Notes: a model not told the origin generated them from the sequence alone. Positions 33,097 through 44,904 are shown, counted from the stretch's first letter. The stretch: 64,000 bases of DNA from Apoderus coryli (GCA_911728435.2 OU452207.1:16579682-16643681); one strand, 5' to 3'. Numbers and translations: made by a program.

Positions 33097-34959
33097 TTTT
33101 ATTTTTCAGTTAAAAATTCTAATTTAATTATTTGTGTAGGTATATATTGTAAATTAAACCATTTTAACACATTTACTATTTAGTTAGTTTAAAGTAATTT
33201 TAAGAGATGTTTGAATAATGAATATTTATGTCTACTGATTTGTATGTGTATTTATTAACAATATCTGACGTTGTGTTTAATACTTAACTAATATTGTGTT
33301 ATTTCATTTTTTTCATTAATGTTTTCATAATAAATTTTAATAATGAATTTTAGATAAAATAGTGTCTGTTAGTAACTATATATTTATTAGCATTTAGCAA
33401 TAGTTGATTGTTTTTTTTTTTAAATTTATGTTTCGATTTCAATTATGTGAATAAATTGTTTTATTTTATTTGAATTTGCCTCTCATTATTTTTGCCATAA
33501 TACAAGCAAAAATCAATAAATCCGACGTATATGACCCACTAGGTACCTATATCTCTATACGAAAAACGATTTCTTCAACATTCACCCAACAGATGGCTCT
33601 TAAAATAATTTCCAAGAAAAAACGAGTTCTTCTAATACTTTCCAATACATCTGACATAATCTAGGTAGCTGGTGGGTAAAATTTATTGATTTGTTTTATA
33701 AATATTTTTTGTTGAATGATGGAAACATTTTAAGGATGCATTCACCCAACAGATGGCTCTAAAAATGTTTATTAAAATGATATAGGTACTAGCATGAAGA
33801 TGGAGATATATATTATATTTGATAATTGGTAGTTTTGCTAGCATTAAATAAATACAAGTTCAATTATTTTTCATTATATGTGTTTTTATTTTTGTTATAT
33901 ATTTTTACTTAATACAATTAAATCATAATTATGATTTATTTATTTATTTATTATAGTTAATTATTATTATCCATTTGCAAAAATACAATAACCAATACAT
34001 ACACGATAATATGACACATGAGAGGACTCATGTATACCTAAATACATTAAAAAAAAAAGGCTAAATTAAAACTAAAACTATTTAATTATAGTTTAAATTA
34101 AATTAAATATTCCGCTATACATTTATATCAAACATAAATAATGACTGTAGTCTATTGCCAGCACAATTTCGTTGTCCTAAATAACTCAAAATGTACTTTT
34201 CTGATTGACACATTGTAACAAAATAGAACCCGCCACTGGAAAGCTACAGATTACACAATTCTAGAATGCATGGGTGGCAGATTGTTTTCTTTCCTAGTAT
34301 TTTGAAGGTCAAACATGCCCTTTTTCTTCATTATATATATTTAAAATAAGACGAAATATTCCCATGGTTGTGGACAGGATGTTCCTTGTAAAGATAAATA
34401 CGAATGTACCCTAAAACTATGGGGGGTCTAACACTTATCGATGTTTTAAAATATTGTGTCGTTAAGATAAGAATGTTTATTACATAGTCTACAGATATGC
34501 ATTCGGTAACAGGGTTGCCGAGTTGCTCAAGAATTGCTTTCACTGAACATTATCAATACGTTTATAATTGTTTAAATTAAGGAATACGTTATAATCGATG
34601 GAATGTTGATATTAATTACTTGGTTTTTTTTTTGCTTCCCAATGTCTGATTCTACCCACGGGGATAATAATCATAATAATAATATCAACAGTTATGGGTG
34701 AATCTTGGGCAGTTTTTTTTTCAACTGAGTTAAAGGCTTTTTTTTTATTTATGAGTTATATTTTGTCACTAATATAGTTGCTATATTACGGCAAAATGTT
34801 CTCACATTTAAATCAAAAGAAATATCTACATCACGTCAAATCATAGTTAGTATCTTAAAAGCAATTATACCAATTAAATTGAATCGTGAAAATATTATTC
34901 ATATTTTCACAGAATTAAACCTCGTATCGCCATCTCTGGAGATACGCTTGAACCACATC
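33097..34959. other. AT-rich stretch without a recognised gene
   Basis: Contains two exact copies of CACCCAACAGATGGCTCT (33583-33600 and 33743-33760, the identity extending 3 bp upstream) and a small hairpin GTGAAAATAT/ATATTTTCAC at 34887-34911. It may include the right end of Maverick copy 1 but no terminal repeat was recognised. Confidence 0.45.
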
Positions 34960-35740
34960 GAATAACAGAAAGTAAAAGTACGACTAAAGAGTAGAAAATC
35001 AATAATTAATGCTTTATTCTAATACTGCGCAAGGGTTGCGCCCTAAAACTGGCGTCTTCGAATTCCTATTGGCTATCATCCCTCTTTTGAGGCATAATAG
35101 GGGAGGTAATCAGAGTAACGTTCCGAAACAAAGTACCTCGGTAGTTCTTTTCAATTAAAAAGTCAGTTCTTGTTCGAGATCCAAGTAAGTCACTTCTAAA
35201 TATATTTTCTTATAAGCTGTTTTAAGATTTATAATTTTTCTAAGTTCATTTTTCTGATTACAAAAATTCTTTTATTTTATTTTACTTATTTTTTTTTTGA
35301 GATTTTATTCAGAAGTCTATCAAAGCTGAATTATTGGTATAATTGCTTAATTTTTATTTTAGTTTGTGAAGTGAAGACATTTAAGTGGAAATCAATGTAA
35401 ATTATTCGTAATTACATCGATTTCCATTATGCTAAGTCTTTATTAAGATTAAATGTTAGTTAAATAAGAGTTTTGTTCAATTATCAATTGTTGATTATTC
35501 TATGTTTTAGTTGTTTCTTTTTTTTTCTTGATTTTGTCTAGTTGTAATTTAGATTTAAATTTTCTTTTAATAATTATTCCTTTCTTTTATTCTTAATTCT
35601 AAATAAACATAAAGTTATCCCCTACAAAGGAATTGAGTTTTATTACGTAGGGACACAAAATATATAGATCTTGAAACAGTATAGTGTTAAACAAAGTTGA
35701 AGTGTTGTGAACGACGCCAAAGTTGCTGTGACATCTAAAA
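34960..35740 (+). promoter_or_regulatory. Possible solo LTR or promoter region
   Basis: Contains a CTATTGGCTATC CCAAT-like box (about 35068), a TCAGT initiator-like motif (about 35163), a following AAGTAAGT donor-like site and an AATAAA (about 35602). A 14-bp-arm hairpin (GGAAATC.. / ..GATTTCC) lies at 35379-35427. No coding region is attached to it. This may be chance in AT-rich DNA. Confidence 0.25.
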
Positions 35741-35989
35741 AAAGGTTTGATTAGCTATTAGTTGTTTGTTTCTTTCATTTAATAATTTGATTCTGTTATT
35801 ATTCTTTTGACTATCATAATTTGGTTCTGAGTCTTTGAGAATTACGTAGCATCTAGAATTACCGCTCGTTAAATATTATGTATTCAATTCGAACCTAGTG
35901 GTTATAATAATTATCTTATTCGGGTTTAGACGGGGTAATACTCTCTGCATTCATTATCCTATCTATATATAACTCCGGGTAATTATTTA

Positions 35990-36241
35990 CTACAACATCT
36001 CCTCCAGAATATGATCACTCAATTGTTCCACACAACGTTTTGGTAGCCATACTTTTACCCAAGAATTCTCAATATCGTCAAAAATAATCGCTGAGATCGC
36101 CTGACCGTATTTTGTCTGCGACTTTGAAATTTTCTTCATTGGGTATCGTTTATTTATCTCCAACGACGTCAACCTTTTCACCGGAGTTTGGTTATTTAGT
36201 AATGCATTTATACTATCCAAATCAGATCTTGCTAGCGCCAT
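35990..36241 (-). CDS. Small hypothetical protein, possible OB-fold, 83 aa
   Basis: An intact frame starting MALARSDLDSINALLNN, with EINKRYPMKKISKSQTKYGQ, then IWVKVWLPKR-like and a C-terminal LSDHILEEML. Small insect-genome proteins with the same K-Y-P-I ... T-K-Y-G ... F-L-P-x-R pattern are recurrent near mobile or viral sequences and resemble single-stranded DNA-binding OB folds; that is from memory and is tentative. No partner gene is adjacent. Confidence 0.45.
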   Translation of the reverse strand: MALARSDLDSINALLNNQTPVKRLTSLEINKRYPMKKISKSQTKYGQAISAIIFDDIENSWVKVWLPKRCVEQLSDHILEEML

Positions 36242-36479
36242 TTTAATTATGTAAACAAAAAATTATATCACTTAATATTATTAAACAAATTAAAATAGTT
36301 GATAATCTAAGATTTTCTTCTAACTTGAGAATAATCAAGAGAGATCAAACACACACTCTTTTATATACCAACGTATTCATTCACATGTGTTATTAAAAAA
36401 GAAGGAATCACATTAGCAACCCTCTCTTTCTTCTTTATATAGTTGACACATACACACACATACGTATATATTAGCCGAT

Positions 36480-36695
36480 TGTAAATATTCCCCTCTCCAT
36501 ATATTGTGGGTTTGATCATTAGAAACCGATATCCATTAGTTCGAGTAATGGAGGGGTTTCTCAAATGGTGAGGAGAAAGGGTTGCTGTTGACATATGTAC
36601 ATATAAGCCGAAGTTAGATATCCCCTTTCCCTTGATTGTTTGATTGATCAATGGAAAGGGGAGATCTAACTTCGGCTAATCCCTTCTACTAATTA
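36480..36695 (-). repeat. Dispersed non-coding repeat with hairpin, copy 2 (inverted)
   Basis: Inverted counterpart of 5268-5530. Bases 36606-36677 form a hairpin with arms AGCCGAAGTTAGAT and nearly perfect complement through TCCCCTTTCC. Confidence 0.7.
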
Positions 36696-37139
36696 CTAGT
36701 GTTTCGTTTATTTTTGGCGATTCGATTTTCTTTCAAAAGCGAGTTAGTAACATAGTATCTTACTTGCATTTTACGGAAAAAATCATAATTTTCATCTAAC
36801 ATTGTTTATACGAATTCTATATTCAAAGAAGGGTAACTACATGACTTATTGGAATGTACTTATTTATATTTTAATAACCTGTTTAACAAAATAAACGTAT
36901 TTATGTAGATTTATAAATAAAACTAAAACAATATGATTTATATAATATTTATTTGAACTATAAAAATATATCAAATTGAACTCCACAACTCAAAAAATTA
37001 TAATTTGTCTAGTAAGTAAATAAGCATGAGAAAAGTAGGTTGTTTAAATTAATTTAAAGTCTTACAGTTATTGCAATTAATTGTCATCAATTGATTCTTA
37101 TTAACTGGAATACTTTCGCAGAATTTCAGTCGATTCTCT
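36696..37139. other. No gene seen
   Basis: AT-rich stretch between the inverted repeat and relic C. Confidence 0.4.
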
Positions 37140-38722
37140 GGAATTATGGGACCAAGTTTTTGGAGTATTGTTTGTTTTCTCTTAACTGTTATCCCGCGTG
37201 GTTCTCTTTTAATGTCAGTTTTTTATGGCAATCTTATGAAAATTAGCTTTCAAAAAATTAATGACAAAATTATTTTATTATTTTTATAGGATAACGTGTT
37301 TACACCTCTGGTGAACTTAACTTCGACCATTCCATTGAGATAGGGTCGGGGAATTAGCCTTGTTAACTTCTGAGATGACTCATCTTTCCATAGGTAAAAA
37401 TTGTGAACTGCCTTTTATATTACTTCGGTATTATGCGATGACTTTCTAACCGCATCAACAAAAGCGTAAACCTTACGTTTTTGTTTAAGAGACAACTCTA
37501 CTCTATGATGAAATGAGTCAGCTGCCTGTTAAGTTCACCTGGATTTACAGCGTAAACAAAAAATGTGTACAAACACCAATGTTCGTTTTGGCCCGAACAG
37601 CTATCCAACCAAATTACGACATTCTGTAAATCCCTGATTGTCTCCAATAAAGCAAAAAAGGTGCTGACAATGTCTTCTTTTTTTTCGACCAGCGATAGCC
37701 ACATGCCACAGTACAGCAACAGGAGTGTCTTTTGAGGTACCAGCAGGTACGAAACTTTCATTAAATGCAATAATTCTTCGCGTAAACAGTATTTTTTTAA
37801 ATGTGCCGCATCGTGGAAGCATGATTACCTAGAAAAATATATATTTCTGTTAAAGTGATAACTGTGAACACTTTAGAACGGTCCTAAGAGGCTTATCATT
37901 TTTTTCATCTGGTCCCAAAGTTGTTAAATAAAATATTTTGCAGACATCTTGATATCCACATTCTGAGTCTTTTAATCTATAACTAAAAGTGTACAAGCGT
38001 CTATCTAGACGCTTGTACACTTCATTTGAATATCCAGTTGTGTATCGTTTTTTCGATATTTTTGAAATTGAACTTCGGTAATCACTTTTCTGTTCTTCAG
38101 ATGATAGATTCCAGAACTGGTTATTTATATCCTCACGACGAAGACTTGAAATTTTGTTGCTGCAATTTTTCCTACGAGTTACTGCACAACTTCTGCTTAT
38201 TTTATGTTTCGTAATGAGTTTTTGCTTTTTATTTGCACGTCGTTCTGCCACACTGTCTTCTATTATTCTTCGTTTTCCAGGCTCTCCGCTATTAGTTAAT
38301 GTGTTCCTTTCTGATTTATATACTGTATCCTGAACAAGATTCTCAACAATCTTGGAAATAAAATTGCAATTTTAATCAGAATCAACCAAAATATTTTTAG
38401 ATGCATTAATGGAATTTTCATTAAAATTATCGACTTTTGCCGTGTATGGAATTGATGGGGCTTTTAAAACAATGTCGCCAATTATTGTTATTTTCTTAGC
38501 AAACTTTTTTTTGTCAGTTTTTAGTTCTGACTTCCGAGATCGTTGGCTTGAGTTTGAACTAGGCGGCAAAAGGATATAATCCTTGTCATTGTCATCAGAT
38601 AAGTCTGGTTCAGCTTCTGAATCAACTTCCTCGAATATTTCGTTATTTTCTTTACTAGGGATGGGTAGAGCCAGGTCTAGTGACATTTTACCTGGAGATT
38701 GTGTATAGAAAAAAATAGACAA
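37140..38722 (-). pseudogene. DUF7869-like putative transposase, relic C
   Basis: Minus strand, from an acidic N-terminus (38722-38372, EEVDSEAEPDLSDDNDKDY) through a basic region (SSEEQKSDYRSSISKISKKR, then DVCKIFYLTTLGPDEKND) to VIWLDSCSGQNEHWCLYTFF and HRVELSLKQKRKVYAF-type sequence. The D-S-C-S-G-Q-N element corresponds to the second acidic motif of copy B. Frames change at about 38340, 37840 and 37500. A perfect palindrome lies in the middle (37987-38022). Confidence 0.55.
37987..38022. repeat. 36-bp palindrome with 2-base centre
   Basis: AAGTGTACAAGCGTCTA followed by TC and the exact inverse TAGACGCTTGTACACTT, inside a coding relic. Confidence 0.9.
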
Positions 38723-38847
38723 TCAAAAAAATATATATATCTTTATTCAGAGACTTGCATTAGATAAGTGTTTGATCACGAAAGTTTTTATTTGTGTGAC
38801 GTGCAAATAGTGCTTCTCGGTTTAGTACTTGTACGCTAGAGGTGCAG

Positions 38848-38957
38848 AACTATCGATAGTTGGCACTTTCGATAGTTATCGATAATTTAAGTGATAACTA
38901 TCGATAGTTGGCACTTTCGATAGTTATCGATAATTTAAGTGATAACTATCGATAGTT
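38848..38957. repeat. Tandem 48-bp repeats of ACTATCGATAGT palindromes (hAT terminus)
   Basis: Units at 38848-38895 and 38896-38943 plus a partial third copy to 38957. Each unit has AACTATCGATAGTT and GATAGTTATCGATAATT, so the block can fold on itself in several registers. Position just outside the hAT C-terminal domain suggests a transposase-binding terminus. Confidence 0.85.
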
Positions 38958-39000
38958 TTAGATATTTAGTTTTATATGTGTTAAACACCATGTCCAGTCT

Positions 39001-40735
39001 TGTTAAATATTCGCTCAGATTCCACTGAAGTCGTGGGGATCCATAAATATTTCTGCGCAAGCATTTTTAAAGGTCTGAATTCATTTGCATTCACCTACAA
39101 GTACAATACTTTGAATTGAGGAAATAAAAATTTTAAACATTACCTTCCAAAAAAGAAGTGGATCTGTGTCAGGATTTGAATTCTGACGTTCCATATACTG
39201 CCGCTTCATGATAATAACATCAGCTGTTGAAGATTTTATCTTCATTCGTATTTTATTATTCATAAATGAGAACAGTGTGCTTGATCCTGAAAAACTTGAA
39301 CTACTGCCTGCAGCAGCTTCCTCTTCGACAAAAGAAACATTTGATTCGAAAGAAGTAGTCCATATCGAAGTGGAGTAGAATATTTAGAAACATTTGAATT
39401 TGCTGTAATTTCTGCTTCTTTTTTTCCACATAGTTCATTTCCTGTTCTAAAAAAAAGTAATGAGGATTTAATATTCTCATCACTTTTTAAACCCTCTTGT
39501 TTGATCGAGGGTCAAGTAAAGTTCCCATCTGAGTAGCTGTTCTCCTTTCATATGGAAACAAACGTTTTTTTACAGAATCAAGCAGTTTCAAACAAATCTC
39601 CTTCCCATCATCTGTTTTCAGTTCTCCTAGCTTCTTTTGTAGTGTTCTGTGGATTCCTTGAATCATGGGAATAACAAAAGAAATTATTACATATTTAGCC
39701 CCCAATGTCTTTAATGTGGCTTCATCAAAGAATGCCAGAACATCCACAACTTCTGTCAAAATTGTTATGTCTTGTGCAGCCAAAGGTTGTGGGGCTTTAG
39801 GAATTTTTAGCAGTGTTCTGTTGAGTGTATCACTAGTTTGCAGAATTCTTTTAATCATATGGAAAGCACCATTCCAGCGAATTGTTACCTCCTGTATTAA
39901 CTTACAAGGAGTGTCGGTATTTTGTTCTTTCCTCAAAATGTATGTAGCAACGTTGCTGCTTTTCATGAACCTCACAATTTCTTTGCATTTTGCAATGATA
40001 GCCTGAAGCGGACTTACTACATTGATTGTGGACCACTAAATTTATCGTGTGGGCGAAGCAGGGAAGACTTTTTTTCGTCAAAATTTCACAGGCTTTAATC
40101 ATATTTGGCGCATTGTCTGTTACAATGCAAGTTATTTTATTATGTATATCCCACTCAATAAAAGTGGTATTTAGTGCATATGAAATATTTTCTGCAGTGT
40201 GGTGAATACCTTTTTCCAATGGCTTTGTAACAAGCATTGCAGATATTAATGCGAAGTTACTGGTAATGACATGACATGTTATAGTTAGATATGATTCAGT
40301 TGCCCTTGATGACCAGGAATCCGTTGTAATAGCAACCTATTTGCTATTATTTAAAATTTCTTTGAGCCTCTGACGGCTCTCGTTGTATATTTCCTTCATG
40401 ATTTTTTCGCGTATTTTAAATTTACTGGGTATAACATACGAGTATTTCGAATCAAGCAAAGTTACAACATTTCTGAAACCAGTGTCATTGACAATATCAA
40501 ATGGTTGCAAATCGGTAGTAATCATTAATGGAAGCGACTTGTCAATTTGTTGCTTTCGTTTCGAATGTTCGTCATATTCCATATCTCTCTTAAAAAAAGG
40601 ACTTATTGATCGAATAGAGGATCGAGTACTGGAACCTGCAGAAGTACATGCACGATCATCGTCAACCAAATCCCTGTCTACTGCACCTACTAGGTTGGAG
40701 TGAAATCTTTTTAGATGGTTACTTAAATTAAACAT
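39001..40735 (-). pseudogene. hAT transposase body and hATC dimerisation domain
   Basis: From LSNHLKRFHSN (His half of the BED finger, 40735-40700) the chain runs through IVNDTGFRNVVTLLDSKYSY, then CIVTDNAPNMIKAC (catalytic Asp region), FAHTINLVVH, RWNGAFHMIKRIL and ILTEVVDVLAFFDEAT. The hATC region follows: YMERQNSNPDTDPLLFW and, one frame over, TTSVESERIFNKT (about 39005-39045). Stops and at least four frameshifts break it. ZBED-type host genes descend from such transposases, but the terminal repeats and decay say transposon. Confidence 0.85.
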
Positions 40736-41008
40736 ATTGTATTGCTATTGTATTGTACGGACGTGTTTTTAATTCCGTCTCTTTTGATTAATTCTTTATA
40801 CCGGCTAAACAAATCCAATATCGTTGGTTTTTGATACCATAATACAGTTGACGCTACACTTCGTGTTGGTGTTGTCCAGGTGGATCTAGAACTCATCGTT
40901 TTGATGTAATTAGTGATTATTGTTTCTGTGTGTACTGTTTTCAATTTATTAGTGATATCTTTTCGGTTTTTTTGACCGGCCTGATAGTAGTGTGGCGCGG
41001 CGCTTGAA

Positions 41009-41749
41009 ATGCATTCCATCTGCGGTAACTCGGACTGCGGTCGCGTTATTGAGGATTCCGAAAAGCATGTTGTATGCGATGGTTGTAGATTGCGCTTCCA
41101 TTATAACTGCACCGAACTAACGTCATCTGAGATCAGAGTTATTGAACTTAAATCTAGGAGAAGCCTGAAGTACTTCTGCTTGTCCTGCGAGGAGGCCGTG
41201 AGATCTATTCCGGTGCTGAGAAACCGAATCGATATGCTCGAGGGCAAGCTGGATATGATGATTGAGAAGATCGACGCTATGAGTAGAGCGTCAAGAAGAA
41301 GTGGCCCTGCGGATGCTGTGGTGAACAATAACGATGATCTGTTTTCTGAAGTTGTGGAACGGCAGAAGCGTATGAATAATATATGTATATTTAACTTCCC
41401 AGTCAGCGATGCAGAGCCGTGTAAGAGCCAGGTCTCTAAAATGTTAACTGAGTTGTGTGATCAGCCGATAGCTGTGAATGAGGTGCTTCCAATTGGAAGA
41501 CCAAACAAGAACGGCCGTAAAATTTTGAAAGTGAGTCTGTCGCAGTCACATGATGTGCAACGTGTCTTGAAAAATAGAAACAAGATTGTCCGGGCTAAGC
41601 GTATTTACGTGGAAGCCGATATGACGGTCAAGCAGCGTGAAGTGTTTAGTGTGGTGAGAGCAGAGCTAAAAAGACGACGAGATGAGGGTGAGACAAATAT
41701 TTTTATCAAGTTTGTTATGGGGAACCCAATTATTGCCCAAAAAAACTGA
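41009..41749 (+). CDS. LINE ORF1: PHD-finger RNA-binding protein, 246 aa
   Basis: The N-terminus is a PHD-type finger: CGNSDCGRVIEDSEKHVVCD, CRLRFHYNC, and a later CLSC. A leucine-rich coiled-coil (VLRNRIDMLEGKLDMMIEKI) and an RRM-like/transposase_22-type domain follow (NNICIFNFPVSDAEPC, GRKILKVSLSQSHDV, AKRIYVEADMT). This matches ORF1 of CR1/Jockey-group LINEs that bind element RNA. It ends ...IAQKN at a TGA directly after a slippery heptamer. No disabling mutation is seen. Confidence 0.85.
   Translation: MHSICGNSDCGRVIEDSEKHVVCDGCRLRFHYNCTELTSSEIRVIELKSRRSLKYFCLSCEEAVRSIPVLRNRIDMLEGKLDMMIEKIDAMSRASRRSGPADAVVNNNDDLFSEVVERQKRMNNICIFNFPVSDAEPCKSQVSKMLTELCDQPIAVNEVLPIGRPNKNGRKILKVSLSQSHDVQRVLKNRNKIVRAKRIYVEADMTVKQREVFSVVRAELKRRRDEGETNIFIKFVMGNPIIAQKN
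41740..41746 (+). promoter_or_regulatory. Candidate -1 ribosomal frameshift site A_AAA_AAC
   Basis: In the ORF1 phase the codons are CAA AAA AAC TGA, so A-AAA-AAC fits X_XXY_YYZ exactly and sits directly before the stop. ORF2 is in the -1 phase and is open from the site (AAA CTG AAT GGG). Slippage would give an ORF1-ORF2 fusion. Confidence 0.5.
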
Positions 41750-44595
41750 ATGGGACTAGTGAAACACTCTCTGCAGTGAAGTTTATCTGTTGCTATCAGA
41801 ATGTTCGAGGACTTGGGGGTAAGTGTCTGGATTTTTATAGTTCTGCTTTAGAATGTGGGTTCGATCTTATCGCGGTCACCGAGTCCTGGCTGAGGCCTGG
41901 TATTTCGGACAACGAGTTGTTTCCGGAAAGTTTCAATGTATACAGATGCGATAGGCGATTCGATGTGGTGCGACCTACCAGAGGCGGTGGAGTGCTTATT
42001 GGTGTGGCCAGCAAGTGTACTTCGGAAGCAATAGTGTTGGAAGGCCTGCGGGACCTCGTGCCGTTAATAGACTTGATTTGTTGCAAGATAGCTCTTGAGC
42101 ATTTCGTTTTCTATATTATTGTTTTGTATATTCCTCCTGATGTTACGAGCGATGACTTTGAGAACTTTTTCGATCATTTTGCAGCTGTTCAGCTTATTTA
42201 CGATAAAAATGTGATCGTCGTTGGTGATTTCAATGTGCCATTCTTTGGAACCGGTATTGCCACAGATAGGAAGAGTATTATACTAAGAAATTTTATGTTG
42301 GCAGCCAATCTGTGCCAATACAATAATGTGCCCAATGTTAACGGTCGTTTTCTGGATCTTGTTTTGTCTAATCTTGAGTGTGCTGTGGTTAGGAATGATA
42401 CTCCTTTAGTTCGGGAAGATGCTCACCATCCCAGTATTTTCTTAGAGTTCAGGGCTACTGTCCCGCATATTAATAATTTCGCCGTTAACCGCGAGACTCT
42501 GAATACCTACAATTTCAGACGAGCCAATTTTCCATTGATGTACAATTTGATCATGGACGCTGATTGGTCAGGTGTCTATGACTCCACTGATGTTGATCGG
42601 TCTTGCGGCGCTTTATGTCAGATTCTGGATGATATATTCCAGATGTGTGTTCCATTTAAGGTAGGGCGTGCCAGACGGTTTCCGGTTTATTTTACTAGGG
42701 AAATAATTGATAACATTTATAAGAAGGAGAAGGCGCATAGAGATTATCGGAGGTTTGGTACGGTCTATTTTCGTAATAGATTTAATTCACTCCGTGGATT
42801 GATTAAAGGTCAAATTAAGGATGCATTGTGTGCTTATGCTTTGAACTGCGAACAGTCAATTAAGTCTAATCCCCGCCAGTTTTGGTCGTATATGCATAAC
42901 AAACGGAGTAGTTCTAGAATTCCTGGTTCCATGTCGCATGAAGACACCATTTTTAACTCACCGCAGGACATAGTGAATGCTTTTTCGAAGTTTTTTCATA
43001 ATGTTTATGTGAATTCCATTCCCGTGGTTGATGCAGTTGCTGGCGTCGTGGACGGTGAGGCAGTTGATATTTTGGACATCACACTCGATGATGTTGTCAA
43101 GGCTGGTCGGTCGCTTAACAACAAGCTGACCTGTGGTACGGATGGCATCCCGAGTTTTATCGTGAGGGATTGTATTCCTATTTTATCGTCTCCATTACTA
43201 CATATTTTTCGGTTGATTTTTAAATCATCTAGCTTTCCTAATTGTTGGAAGACAGCTAAGATTATCCCTATCCTGAAGTCCGGCGCGTCATCTATTATCA
43301 GTAATTATAGACCAATCTCGATCCTCTGTAATTTCTCAAAGGTGCTTGAGATCGTCATTTATAACAAGGTGTATCCACAGATTCAAAATAGATTTTCGAA
43401 TAAACAACATGGCTTTTTGAACGGGCGATCGTGTACAACTAATCTTGCCGTGTTCTCCGAGATTGTCTGTTCCGCTATGGATCGTCTACAACAGGTGGAT
43501 GTGGTTTACACTGATTTTCGGAAAGCGTTTGATCGTATGGATCACTATCTGCTATTGAGGAAATTGAGAGATTTCGGCTTTTCTGAGCGGATGGTACGAT
43601 TCTTTCGCTCATATCTTCTTGGTCGATCTCAGTTTGTGGAGTACGAGGGTTTTAAGTCATCTACTTTTTCTTCTTCTTCGGGCGTGCCGCAGGGTTCCAA
43701 CCTTGGACCCTTGCTGTTTAATGTGTTTATTAACGACCTTCTTGAGACCTTCACTTGTGACAGCCTCGCTTATGCAGATGACTTGAAGGTTTTTCTGCGT
43801 GTTGTCTCATATGAAGACTGTGAATTCCTGCTGACCAATTTAAAGATCCTCTGCGATTGGTGTATCAGTAACCGTTTAATGCTCAATGTCTCAAAGTGTA
43901 AGGTAGTCAGTTTCTCCAGACTTAAGAGCGCGTTGAACTTCAATTATTGCTTAAACGGTGTTTCCTTAGAAAGATTGATTGAGGTTAGGGACCTGGGCGT
44001 CATTTTCGATCGAGAGTTTACCTTCGTGCCGCAAATTTTGAGCGTTGTTTCTGGTGCTAATCGTGTACTGGGTTGCATTATTCGAAATTGTCGTCAGTTT
44101 AATGATATTTTCACAATGAAGGTGCTATATTATGCATTCGTTAGGACAAAGTTGGAATTTGGTTCCGTTGTGTGGAGCCCCATATATGGAGTCCATATCA
44201 GATCTCTGGAATCAGTCCAGAGACGCTTTCTCAAGTATCTGGTTTTCAGAGCGGATAATGTTTATCCACCGAGAGCAAGTGACCACGCCGCCATGCTTCT
44301 GCGCTTTGAGACTCCCTCCCTCGAGTTGCGAAGAATTTTATGCGGAATTAAGATCTTGTATAAGATATTACACGGTGCAGTGGACTGTCCAGATCTTTTA
44401 CAGGGGATAAGATTTCGTGTGCCCCGCCTAGAAGCCAGGCATGTTGCCCCGTTCACCATCGGTCCATCCAGGACCAATGTATTGTCGCAAAGTCCGATAT
44501 ACTTCATGTGTGATTCCTTTAATCGGCATTGTGGTCACCTGGACATTAACTTTACGTCTCTGTCTGAAATCACCAATAGCCTTCTTAATGGGTGA
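41741..44595 (+). CDS. LINE ORF2: AP endonuclease and reverse transcriptase, intact
   Basis: The endonuclease occupies the first third (CYQNVRGLGGKCLDFYSSAL, FDLIAVTESWL, VIVVGDFNVP, HHPSIFLEF). The RT follows: NYRPISILCNFSKVLE, KQHGFLNGRSCTTNLAVFSE, VVYTDFRKAFDRMDHYLLLR, GVPQGSNLGPLLFNVFINDL and catalytic LAYADDLKVFLR. The C-terminal thumb region (KLEFGSVVWSPIY, LESVQRRFLKYL) is complete. There is no in-frame ATG near the natural start; the frame stays open back into the end of ORF1, which supports frameshift or reinitiation rather than an independent start. No stops or indels: potentially functional. Confidence 0.92.
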
Positions 44596-44904
44596 TGATC
44601 GAGGGTTCTCAGGGGATGAATTGCTCTATAACATGGTAACATCTTTTTAGTCTGCAATTGTAAGTAAGTTTTATTATTTATTATTATTTTATTATTCATT
44701 ATTATTGTTTTATTATTTATCATTATTATTTTATTATTTGTTATTACCTATACTGTGTTTATTATTTACTTTATATCAATCTTGTTTCTTTTATTTTTAT
44801 TTATATATAAAGTGTTATTTTGTGTTGTGTGCTTTAGATTTTCCTGTAAATGGGTATGACCTGTAGGAAATAAATGCTATTATTATTATTATTATTATTA
44901 TTAA

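Larger units (their letters stand above)
40742..44902 (+). mobile_element. Full-length two-ORF LINE with (ATT)n tail, intact
   Basis: A ~265 bp 5' leader, ORF1, ORF2 and a short 3' UTR ending CTGTAGGAAATAAATGCTAT and (ATT)n (44878-44902). It lies in the BED-finger codons of the hAT transposase, so both edges are fixed to within a few bases. Target duplication is at most 2-3 bases. GC content is visibly higher than the surroundings. Confidence 0.88.

Noticed and set aside
40723..41019. 98-aa minus-strand frame next to the hAT transposase
   Set aside because: It is antisense to the 5' leader of the LINE. The true BED-finger N-terminus is found on the other side of the LINE, so this frame is not part of the transposase.
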